A DNA stretch of 40,840 nucleotides from an uncultured Clostridia bacterium (lineage in GTDB: Bacteria; Bacillota; Clostridia; Christensenellales; Borkfalkiaceae), in assembly GCA_947587085.1 (NCBI GenBank), contig CANPXX010000008.1:1-40840 (forward strand), written 5' to 3'. This document shows, in pieces, positions 1-9,900 of this stretch. The notes beneath the pieces are model-generated. The model did not search any database. It was not told the origin of the DNA and saw only the letters and a list, made by a program, of their open reading frames with translations. Made by a program: the position numbers and the translations under genes. How positions within the stretch are numbered: position 1 is the first letter of the stretch; every line of letters starts with the position of its first letter.

Positions 1-1
1 G

Positions 2-241
2 GTAGTCGCGCGCAACGAGCTCAAAATGCGCGTATGGGAGCGCGGGAGCGGGGAGACGTGGGCGTGCGGCACGGGCGCGTGCGCCGTCGCCGTGGCGGGC
101 GTTTTGAACGGTTTGTGCGATATGGGGGCGGATATCCTCGTCCATCTGCGCGGCGGCGATCTGACCGTCTGTTACGACGGGACCACCGTCCGCATGACGG
201 GACCTGCCGAGATCGCCTTCTGCGGCGAAGTGGAAGTGTAA
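2..241 (+). CDS. dapF: Diaminopimelate epimerase, C-terminal part (5' end outside window)
   Basis: This enzyme converts LL-diaminopimelate to meso-diaminopimelate in the cytoplasm, for lysine and peptidoglycan synthesis. The last 79 residues are in frame from base 2 and end in TAA at 239-241. They contain the family motif [16 protein letters not shown]; the Cys encoded at 65-67 is the second of the two catalytic cysteines, and the first lies upstream of the window. The stop is 18 nt before pyrG. dapL, the preceding step of the same pathway, lies just beyond pyrG, which supports the assignment. The start codon and N-terminal half cannot be seen. Confidence 0.93.
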   Translation, partial: VVARNELKMRVWERGSGETWACGTGACAVAVAGVLNGLCDMGADILVHLRGGDLTVCYDGTTVRMTGPAEIAFCGEVEV

Positions 242-259
242 ACGGATGCGAGGTTGCAT

Positions 260-1864
<1,605 letters not shown>

Positions 1865-1879
1865 GCCGAGGAGTTTGGC

Positions 1880-3073
1880 ATGAACATCAACGAACATTTC
1901 AAAGAGCTCAAAGAGAACTACCTCTTTGCGACGGTGGGGGCGAAGTTCGCCGCCTACCAGAAGGCGCATCCCGAGCGGAAGGTCATCAAGCTCTCCATCG
2001 GGGACGTGACCCGTCCGCTGGCGCCCGTCGTCATCGAGGCGATGCACCGCGCCGTGGACGATATGGCGCACCGCGAGACCTTCAAGGGATACGGTCCCGA
2101 CCAGACCTGCTACGGGTACGACGTCCTCCTCGATTCCATCCGCAACAGCTATGCGCGGAAGGGGGTGTCGCTCGGCGCGGACGAGATCTTCATCTCGGAC
2201 GGCGCCAAGTCCGATTGCGGGAACATCCTCGACCTCTTCTCCGCCGACAACACCGTTTTGGTGCCCGACCCCGTCTATCCCGTCTATCTCGACACCAACC
2301 TCATGGCGGGACGGCGCATCCTCTTCGCCGACGCCAACGCTTCGAACGGCTTTTTGCCGCTCCCCGACGACGGGGTGCGGGCGGACATCATCTACATCTG
2401 CTCGCCCAACAATCCCACGGGCGCGGCGTACAACCGCGAACAGCTCAAACTGTGGGTGGATTACGCCAACCGCATGGGCGCCGTCATCCTGTACGACGCG
2501 GCGTACGAATATTTCGTCACCGACCCCGCCCTCGCGCGCAGTATCTTCGAGGTGGAGGGGGCGAGAACGTGCGCCATCGAGCTGTGCTCGTATTCCAAGA
2601 CGGCGGGCTTTACGGGCGTGCGGTGCGGCTACACGGTGGTCCCGCGCGAGCTCGTCCGCGGCGGCATGCGGCTCAACCGCATGTGGGCGCGGCGGCAGTC
2701 CACCAAGTTCAACGGCGTGAGCTACATCACGCAGATGGGGGCGGCGGCAGTCTTTACGGAGGAGGGAGAACGGCAGATCGCCGAAAATCTCGGCTACTAC
2801 CGCAACAACGCGCGCATCATCTCCGAGTGCCTCGACGGGCTCGGCATCTGGTACACGGGCGGAAAAAATTCGCCCTACATCTGGTTGAAGTGCCCCGGCG
2901 GCATGGAGAGCTGGGCTTTCTTCGACTATCTCCTCGAAAACGCCAACGTCGTGGGGACCCCCGGCAGCGGCTTCGGCAGGAACGGCGAGGGATATTTCCG
3001 CCTCACCGCGTTCGGAACGGAGGAGAACACCCGCGAGGCGTGCCGCAGGATCGCCGCCCTTTTACAGTCATGA
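1880..3073 (+). CDS. dapL: LL-diaminopimelate aminotransferase
   Basis: A PLP enzyme of 397 residues that transaminates tetrahydrodipicolinate directly to LL-diaminopimelate with glutamate, bypassing the succinylase or acetylase branch; DapF then epimerises the product. The N-terminus (MNINEHFKELKENYLF), the segment SIGDVTRPL and the PLP-lysine motif SYSKTAGFTG (Lys240) are typical of DapL rather than of general aspartate aminotransferases. GAGGAG at 1868-1873 is 6 nt before the ATG. The stop codon overlaps the malQ start (ATGA at 3070-3073), implying translational coupling. With dapF two genes upstream, this defines the aminotransferase variant of the lysine pathway. Confidence 0.95.
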   Translation: MNINEHFKELKENYLFATVGAKFAAYQKAHPERKVIKLSIGDVTRPLAPVVIEAMHRAVDDMAHRETFKGYGPDQTCYGYDVLLDSIRNSYARKGVSLGADEIFISDGAKSDCGNILDLFSADNTVLVPDPVYPVYLDTNLMAGRRILFADANASNGFLPLPDDGVRADIIYICSPNNPTGAAYNREQLKLWVDYANRMGAVILYDAAYEYFVTDPALARSIFEVEGARTCAIELCSYSKTAGFTGVRCGYTVVPRELVRGGMRLNRMWARRQSTKFNGVSYITQMGAAAVFTEEGERQIAENLGYYRNNARIISECLDGLGIWYTGGKNSPYIWLKCPGGMESWAFFDYLLENANVVGTPGSGFGRNGEGYFRLTAFGTEENTREACRRIAALLQS

Positions 3074-4554
3074 TCGATACACGTTCGGCGGGCGTGCTGT
3101 GCCATATCTCATCCCTCCCCGGGAAGTACGGCATCGGTTCGCTCGGCAAGGAGGCGTACGCCTTCGCAAAGCGGCTCGCAAAGAGCGGCATCAAATTTTG
3201 GCAGATCCTGCCCCTCGTGCAGACGGGCTTCGGCGACTCGCCCTACCAATCGGTGGCGTGTTCCTCGGGGAATCCCTATTTCATCGACCTCGAGCTCCTC
3301 GCCGCGGACGGGCTTATCACCAAGCAGGAGTTGAAGGAGGCGAGAAGCGAGGGCGACGTGGATTTCGGCTCGCTGTACGTCCGCCGCTATTCCCTGCTGA
3401 GGAAGGCGTTCTCGCGCTTCTTCTTCGACGGTGCGGACTTCCGCGCCTTCATCGACAGCGGCGTCGCCGAGGATTACGCCCTCTTCATGACCGCCAAGAC
3501 GGTCTTTGGCGGCTCCTTCTCCGATTGGGAGGAGGGAATCAAGTACCGCCGCGCGGAGGCGATCGAACGGCTCCGCACCGAATATCACGAGGAATATCTC
3601 TTCTGGAACTTCCTCCAATACGAGTTCTACGCGCAGTGGCAGGCGCTCAAACAGTACTGCAACGGGTTGGGCGTGCAGATCATCGGGGACATCCCGCTCT
3701 ATGTCGCGTACGACAGCGCCGACGTGTGGGCGCATCCCGAGCTCTTCAAGCTGGACGAAGAGCTCCGTCCCGTCAAGGTGGCGGGTGTCCCGCCCGACTA
3801 TTTCTCGGAGGAGGGGCAGCTCTGGGGCAACCCCGTGTATGATTGGGAGGCGCACGAGCGGGAGGGCTTCCGCTGGTGGAAGCGCCGCCTCGAAGTCGCG
3901 CTCGGCACCTACGACCTCGTCCGCATCGACCACTTCCGCGGCATCGACCGCTACTATGAGATCGACGCGGACGCCAAGACGGCACAGCACGGCGAATGGA
4001 AGGAGGGTCCCAAGGAGAAGCTCTTCGAGGGCGTGGAGTGCGCGGGACGGGTCATCGCCGAGGACCTCGGCGTGATGGACGACGGCGTGAAGAAGCTCAT
4101 CGAACGGACGGGCTTCCCCGGCATGAAGGTGCTCCTCTTCGCCTTCGACGGCAACGAGGAGAACGAGTTCCTTCCCCACAATTTCGGGGAGGACTGCGTC
4201 TGCTACACGGGCACGCACGACAACGACACCGTGCGCGGCTATGTGGAATCGCTCGACGCGCCCGCGTTCATCCTCTTCCGTTCCCGCGTCGCGGCGGAGC
4301 TGGAGCGGCAGAACGTGCTCGTGGAGCTCGGCGCGCGCGGCGAGGGACTCGCGGAGGCGCTCGTGCGGCTGGCGTTCGCTTCGGACGCGCGGCTCGCGGT
4401 CGCGCCCATTCAGGATATTTTGGGGCTCAACAATGAGGCGCGCATGAATTTCCCGGGGACAGACCGCGGGAATTGGCAATTCCGTCTGAAAAAACAGCCC
4501 TGCTCGCGGGCAATGGGCAGGCTGAAAAAAATAGTAAAAAAATATCGGAGGTAA
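3070..4554 (+). CDS. malQ: 4-alpha-glucanotransferase (amylomaltase, GH77)
   Basis: Transfers alpha-1,4-glucan segments between maltodextrins in the cytoplasm, in glycogen or maltodextrin metabolism. The protein has 494 residues, normal for GH77. Motifs in order: HISSLPGKYGIGSLG near the N-terminus, KFWQILPL and GDSPYQS for substrate binding, RIDHFRGI with the nucleophile Asp, VIAEDLGVM with the acid/base Glu, and GTHDNDTVRGY with the third catalytic Asp. All active-site elements are intact. The ATG overlaps the dapL stop (ATGA), and no other start close by would keep the conserved N-terminus. mscL follows after 3 nt. No other glycogen gene is adjacent, so its place in this operon looks incidental. 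Confidence 0.96.
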   Translation: MIDTRSAGVLCHISSLPGKYGIGSLGKEAYAFAKRLAKSGIKFWQILPLVQTGFGDSPYQSVACSSGNPYFIDLELLAADGLITKQELKEARSEGDVDFGSLYVRRYSLLRKAFSRFFFDGADFRAFIDSGVAEDYALFMTAKTVFGGSFSDWEEGIKYRRAEAIERLRTEYHEEYLFWNFLQYEFYAQWQALKQYCNGLGVQIIGDIPLYVAYDSADVWAHPELFKLDEELRPVKVAGVPPDYFSEEGQLWGNPVYDWEAHEREGFRWWKRRLEVALGTYDLVRIDHFRGIDRYYEIDADAKTAQHGEWKEGPKEKLFEGVECAGRVIAEDLGVMDDGVKKLIERTGFPGMKVLLFAFDGNEENEFLPHNFGEDCVCYTGTHDNDTVRGYVESLDAPAFILFRSRVAAELERQNVLVELGARGEGLAEALVRLAFASDARLAVAPIQDILGLNNEARMNFPGTDRGNWQFRLKKQPCSRAMGRLKKIVKKYRR

Positions 4555-4557
4555 CTT

Positions 4558-5085
4558 ATGGCAAAAGAAAAGAAGGGCTTCTGGAAGGAATTCAAGGAGT
4601 TCATCACGCGCGGCAACGTCCTCGATATGGCTGTCGGCATCATTATCGGCGGCGCGTTCACCGCGATCATCACGGCACTCGTGAACAACATCCTCACGCC
4701 GCTCCTGCAACTCATCCCCGGGATGGGCGACGACGGGTTCGGCGCGTTGCAGGTCGTGTTGAGAGCGGCGACGATCGACGCCGAGACGGGCGCGGAGCTC
4801 GCTCCCGCCGTCATCCTCGACTTCGGCATCGTGATCTCGGCGATCGTGGCGTTCCTGCTCACGGCGTTCGTGCTCTTCCTCATCGTGAGAACGGTGAACA
4901 GAGTGCATGAGAAGGCGGAGGCGATGAAGGCGCAGAGAGAGGCGCAGGCCGCTGCGGCTGCGGCGCCCGCGCCCGAGGAACCCGCCCCCGAGGAGCCCGC
5001 TCCCGCGCCCGCTCCCACCACCGAGGAACTGCTGACGCAGATCCGCGACCTGCTCGCCGCAAAGGACGAGACGAAGAAGGAATGA
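4558..5085 (+). CDS. mscL: Large-conductance mechanosensitive channel
   Basis: An inner-membrane homopentameric channel that opens under high membrane tension during hypo-osmotic shock. The N-terminal amphipathic helix (FWKEFKEFITRGNVLDMAVGII) and TM1 are followed by a periplasmic loop and TM2 (about residues 75-103). The protein has 175 residues, longer than the usual 130-150. The extra length is a cytoplasmic Ala/Pro/Glu-rich linker (repeats of PAPEE) before the C-terminal helix TEELLTQIRDLLAAK, which is the family's bundle helix. GGAGG at 4547-4551 overlaps the malQ stop, giving tight coupling. It is the last gene of the operon and is followed by a terminator. Confidence 0.96.
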   Translation: MAKEKKGFWKEFKEFITRGNVLDMAVGIIIGGAFTAIITALVNNILTPLLQLIPGMGDDGFGALQVVLRAATIDAETGAELAPAVILDFGIVISAIVAFLLTAFVLFLIVRTVNRVHEKAEAMKAQREAQAAAAAAPAPEEPAPEEPAPAPAPTTEELLTQIRDLLAAKDETKKE

Positions 5086-5102
5086 GCTTTCGGGCAAAGA
5101 AA

Positions 5103-5133
5103 GACGGACGGCATGCACCGTCCGCCTTTTTTT
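5103..5133 (+). terminator. Rho-independent terminator after mscL
   Basis: A GC-rich hairpin (CGGACGG / CCGTCCG around loop CATGCA) is followed by seven T residues. It lies 18 nt after the mscL stop and closes the dapF-pyrG-dapL-malQ-mscL unit. Confidence 0.88.
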
Positions 5134-5175
5134 GTGGAATGTGCGTGAAAAACGGGGGCGGCGGGCGAAACATCC

Positions 5176-5204
5176 TTGACTTTGTGCGCGCGATATAGTA
5201 TAAT
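5176..5204 (+). promoter_or_regulatory. Sigma-A type promoter of the first lipoprotein module
   Basis: TTGACT at 5176-5181 and TATAAT at 5199-5204 are separated by exactly 17 nt. The downstream leader holds an imperfect inverted repeat (AGTGTAT at 5214-5220, ATATACT at 5228-5234) that could be an operator; that part is weak. Confidence 0.85.
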
Positions 5205-5261
5205 AAACATAATAGTGTATTTATTCAATATACTATGGGTAGTTATCAAACGGAGACGGCT

Positions 5262-6911
5262 ATGAGAAGAAAACTTGTATTTGCGGCTCTGAGTGCGGCG
5301 CTCGCTCTGGCGCTGTGCGGAGCCGTATGCGCTTGCGGGAGCGAGCCGCAACATCTTGCGCACGCTTACGGCGAATGGACGGTGACGGAGCCGACCTGCA
5401 CGGAGGCGGGTTCGCGCACGCGCGCGTGTACACACGAAGGGTGCACGGCGACGGAGACGCAGGTCCTCCCCGCGCTCGGGCACGATTTCGATTCGGGCAC
5501 GGTGACCGTAGAGGCGACCTGTACGGAGGGGGGGACGCGCACGCGCACCTGCCGCCGTTGCGGGACGACCAAGACGGCGGAGCTCGCCCCGCTCGGACAC
5601 GATTGGGTGGAGGGGAGAACGATCTCCGCCGCGACCTGCACAGAGGCGGGGCGCGCAGAGCACACCTGTTCCCGTTGCGACGTCACGGAGGAGTACGATT
5701 CGGCGGCGCTCGGGCACGATTGGAACGTGAAGCGTCTCTCCAATCCCACCTGCACGGCGGCGGGGAGCGAACAGCGGACGTGCAACCGTTGCACGGAGTC
5801 CGAGACGGTGACCCTCGAAGCGCTCGGGCACAGCTGGAACGCGGGCGAGGTCGTCACGGAGGCGGACTGCACCCATGAGGGGCTGCTGCGCCGTACCTGT
5901 ACGCGCGGCTGCGGCGCGACGGACGAGGTGGTGACCGAAGCGCTCGGGCACGATCTCGAAGAGGACTTCACCATCGATACGCCCGCCACCTTCGAGCACG
6001 CGGGGGAGAAATCCCGCCACTGCGCGCGCGGATGCGGCTTCAAGGCGGAGAGCACGGTCATCCCGCAGCTCAACGACAATACGCCCATCGTCTATGAATT
6101 CCGTCTCCTTCGCAACAACGGGGAGAAACTGAATGCGTCCGCCTCCATCACCGTTTACGAATCGGACGGCGTCACCGTCGCGGCGACGGGCGCGCCCGCC
6201 GATTTTGCGGGCGGCGTGTTCACGGCGGAGCTCCGCCCGCGCACCTATACCGTGCGGGTGACCGACCTGCCCGCGGGCTATTCCGCGGAGGAGAGCTACA
6301 CGGTGGAGGCGCTTTCGCCCGTCTGCCCCGTCTACCTCACGGCGCACCTCCTCGAAGGACAGGCGCCCTCCGGCACGCGGTACCGCGTGGGGTCGGTGAT
6401 GTACGACTTCACCATCCCCGCCTCCGAGACCAATCTCAACAAGGAGATCAAACTCAGCGAGGTCCTCGCGACCAAAAAGATGGTATTTCTCAACTTCTGG
6501 TATACGACGTGCACCTATTGCATTCAGGAATTTCCCTATCTGCAAGCGTCGTACACGGAGAATCGGGCGGACGTCGAGGTGCTCGCGATCGACCCGATCG
6601 ACGCCTCGATGGGGGACATCTGCGCCTTCATGAACAATTTGGGGCTAACCTTCCCCGCGATGAAGGACAGCGCGAAGCTCAGAGAGATGTTCGGCGTGAC
6701 CTCCTATCCCACGAGCTTCGTGATCGACGGGGAGGGCGTGGTGTGCGCCGTCCTCGAAGGCGCGTCCGAAAAGGCGACGTTCGATTATTACTTTGAAAAA
6801 TATACGGCGGAGAGCGGGCGGAACGACATCGCCGCGAGCCTTCGCGACGTCGCGCTCCCCGCTGAGAGCGGGGACAGCGGCAGAAAGACCAATGCGGAGG
6901 TGATACGATGA
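5262..6911 (+). CDS. Lipoprotein with LGHxW Cys repeats and C-terminal thioredoxin-like domain (copy 1)
   Basis: Predicted secreted, lipid-anchored protein of 549 residues; exact function unknown. A signal peptide ends in AVCAC, with Cys25 the likely lipidated residue. Residues about 30-270 are five repeats of about 40 residues with the pattern TCTEAG...TCxxC...ALGHDW, plus a degenerate sixth. Each repeat offers three Cys and one His. A beta-rich linker domain (about 275-380) follows, then a TlpA/AhpC-like thioredoxin fold with FLNFWYTTCTYC (Cys417 and Cys420) and the cis-Pro motif TSYPTSF. I chose the ATG at 5262 because GGAG at 5252-5255 fits it; an in-frame ATG at 5235 has no such site and would precede the signal peptide with polar residues. 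The stop overlaps the next gene (ATGA), so both are made together. Paralogue of 18458-20122. Confidence 0.85.
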   Translation: MRRKLVFAALSAALALALCGAVCACGSEPQHLAHAYGEWTVTEPTCTEAGSRTRACTHEGCTATETQVLPALGHDFDSGTVTVEATCTEGGTRTRTCRRCGTTKTAELAPLGHDWVEGRTISAATCTEAGRAEHTCSRCDVTEEYDSAALGHDWNVKRLSNPTCTAAGSEQRTCNRCTESETVTLEALGHSWNAGEVVTEADCTHEGLLRRTCTRGCGATDEVVTEALGHDLEEDFTIDTPATFEHAGEKSRHCARGCGFKAESTVIPQLNDNTPIVYEFRLLRNNGEKLNASASITVYESDGVTVAATGAPADFAGGVFTAELRPRTYTVRVTDLPAGYSAEESYTVEALSPVCPVYLTAHLLEGQAPSGTRYRVGSVMYDFTIPASETNLNKEIKLSEVLATKKMVFLNFWYTTCTYCIQEFPYLQASYTENRADVEVLAIDPIDASMGDICAFMNNLGLTFPAMKDSAKLREMFGVTSYPTSFVIDGEGVVCAVLEGASEKATFDYYFEKYTAESGRNDIAASLRDVALPAESGDSGRKTNAEVIR

Positions 6912-9900
6912 AGGGCAAGAGAAAGATCTTGTTCGCGCTCACGGCGCTCCTCGGGTTCATGTTGCTCCTCGCGGCGGCGGCTTGCTCGCCCTCCCGCGTA
7001 AAGCTCTCCTTCGAGACCAACGGCGGCGCGGCGGTCGAGTCCGTCGAGACGACCGCGGGCACCGTCGTCCCGCTCCCCACGCCCGTGCGCGAGGGATACG
7101 TCTTTGACGGCTGGTATCCCGACGTCGATCTCTCGGGCGAGGCATGCGGCGAAACGGTCACCGCGGAAAAAAGTGCGACCTATTACGCCAAGTGGACGGC
7201 GGGGTACCGCCTCACGCTGGACGCCAACGGCGGCACGCTCTCCACGGCGGCGCTCTGGCTGAGGGAGGGGGATTCCCTCCAAGCGGCGGTGGCGGGACTC
7301 ACGCCCGTCAGGGAAGGCGCCGTGTTCGGCGCGTGGTTCCTCGGGGAGGACGTCCTCGCCTCGCAGACGATGCCCGCCTCCGACCTCACGCTCACGGCGA
7401 AATACCGCGTGGATTACCTCGTCGAAGTGTATCTCGCCAACGTGCGGGGGACGGCGTACGTCCGCAGTGACGCCGACGCGTTCTACGGCACGGGCTACAT
7501 CGGGACAGCCGTCGAGGCTACCGCTCCCGTCGTCGCCAACTTCTATCTCAACGAGGAGCCGCAGAGCGGCACGCCCGTTTCCCGTCTCGTCCTCTCGGAG
7601 AAAGAGAGCGAGAACGTGTTCCGCTTCTACTTCGACCGCATGCGCTATGCCGTGTCCTATGCGGCGAACGCGCCAGCGGGCACCATCGCGGAGGGGACCA
7701 TGTCGCCCACCGAGGCGCCCTACGAGGCAAAGACGGCGCTCGCCGCCAACGCCTTCACGGTGGAAGGGTACCGCTTCGCGGGTTGGAGCACGCGCCCCGA
7801 CGGCGACGTCGAGTACACGGCGGAGAGCGAATTCGAGACGTTGCAGAGCGTCACGTTGTACGCCGTCTGGGACAGGGGATATACCGACCGTCTCGGCGGG
7901 ACTGACCTTCTCTTCTTCCCCCGTCTCGCCCCGACCGAGGCGATCCTCAGCCGCGGCGGCGTGGAGTTCAAGGGCGTGCGCGACGGCGACGCCTTCACCT
8001 TCCGCACGGACGCATGGGAGCGCAATGGCAAGGTTTTCGGCTCCACCTTCTGCTATGCGGACGACGCCAACAAGGGCGAATACCGCTACTTCGAAAACAA
8101 CCCCATTGACCCCGACATCGACGACAACGCCCGTCTGCACGAGGACATCGTCCTCACGGTGGACGAGTACATGCAGGCGACCTACCGCAACGGCGGGCAC
8201 AGCTGCGTCGGCTCGGTGGAGTTCGACGGCTTGCGGGGCGATTATTTGTTCCGGAGCGACGACCATTCCTTCCACTTCCTCACCGCTTCCGCGGAGAACA
8301 CCGAGATCGGCAAGGACGTCTTTTACCGCGGCGGGGAGGAGGCGGGCGTCTATATCGACCTCATCATTCTCGACGCCGAGACGGGCGCGGTGCAGTCGGA
8401 CGGATACTTCCTCGTCCTCGACGGGTACGGCAATCTCCAACTCACCACGCCCTCCGAGGCGGACTATTACGGCTACTATTACACCGACGGGACGTACGGC
8501 GATTCGGCGGGCGACGTCTACTACAAGATCAACCTGCTGTTGAACGACGCGGACGGCGCGCTCACGGGCGCGATCGGCTGGCACGAACAGTATCTCTACA
8601 CGAGACCGCTCCGCCCGACGTACGGCGGATACGTCTTTGCGGACGGGTACCGCGGCGACTATGAGGGGACGGACGGCGGAACGCTCACGCTGGACGGCTA
8701 TTCGCAGTTCGCGGACAGTGCCAAGTACACCGCGGCGGACGGCAAGTCCTATCAGGGCAGTTATACGATCGAGGAGCGCGTGCTCGACGGCACCATCCTC
8801 ACCATCTCGCGCGCTGGCACGGCGCTGATCTCGTTGAAGCTGGATCCCGAGGCGCGGAGCGTGGAGCCGTTCACCGACTCCCGCGCGCCGCACACGGAGT
8901 ACCGCCGTCTGACGGACGGCAGTCCCGCCTTCCCGCTCCTCGTGCTGTATGAGACGGACGACGGCATGACCGCCGAGCTCTACCGCGAGGGGAACAATGG
9001 CGTGCCCGACGCAACGGGGACCGTCACGCAGGAGAGGCAGGGGAACGTCCTCTTCTACACCTTCACGGACGGGAAGGGGAACAGCTTGAAGTTCTACACC
9101 ATCTCCCTCGTCAACTATACGACGCAGGAGGCGGTCAACGTGTATTGCGTGCTCGAAGAGAACGGCGAGAAGAAATACGAGACCATCCCCGTGACGGGCG
9201 GCGGCGAGCTGTGGAACACGGGCGCCGCGCTCGGGAGCGGCGGCACCCTCTACTTCACCGCGGACGGGCAGGTGTTCGAGGGCGGGCTCTCCTATGTGCA
9301 GAGCGCCAACTTCGAGATGTCGTATGCGGAATTCCTGTATGCGGACGAACAGGCGGGCGAAGCGGGGACGCTCTATTTCCTCATCGACGCGGGCAGGGCG
9401 ACGCTCATCGGCACGCCCGAGCTCATGCTGTACGGATATATCGAGTACATTCCCGATTCGGGCATCGGCGACTACGAGATGACGCTCTGCATCAACTGTC
9501 TCGGCGATGCGCTGTATTACGACTTTGCCGCGATGCGGACCTACCCCGGGACGTACAAAACGAAGGGCAAGACGACGTTCGGCGAGGACATCTACACCTT
9601 CACGGCGACGGGCACCTATCTCACCTTCGACTTCCTCATCCACACGTTGGAGGAGTACGGGGACGAGTATCTCTTCTATGAAATATACGACAGGAGCGCG
9701 GAGGGGACCTTCCGTTCGGACGCGGGAGAGGTGCTTCTTCTCGACGGCTTCTACCGCGGACGGTACACCGACGCGGCGGGCGCCGAGCACGAGGGGACCT
9801 ATTCGCTCAAAAACGACCTCGAGCTCGCCGTGCGGTTCGAGACGGAGGACGGGGCAGCCATGGTATTCAGCATCACCAAGGGGTTCCTCCGCAACACCTT

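Noticed and set aside
5214-5234. Operator at AGTGTAT...ATATACT
   Set aside because: One mismatch in 7-bp arms within AT-rich sequence; too weak to list as a separate site.
6788-9790. A 1000-codon open frame on the minus strand, and similar long frames at 3109-5118, 4410-6545 and 22140-25715
   Set aside because: They lie opposite clearly real genes; their products are rich in Arg, Val, His and Glu with no recognisable domains or ribosome sites. High GC with third-position bias leaves the opposite strand open.
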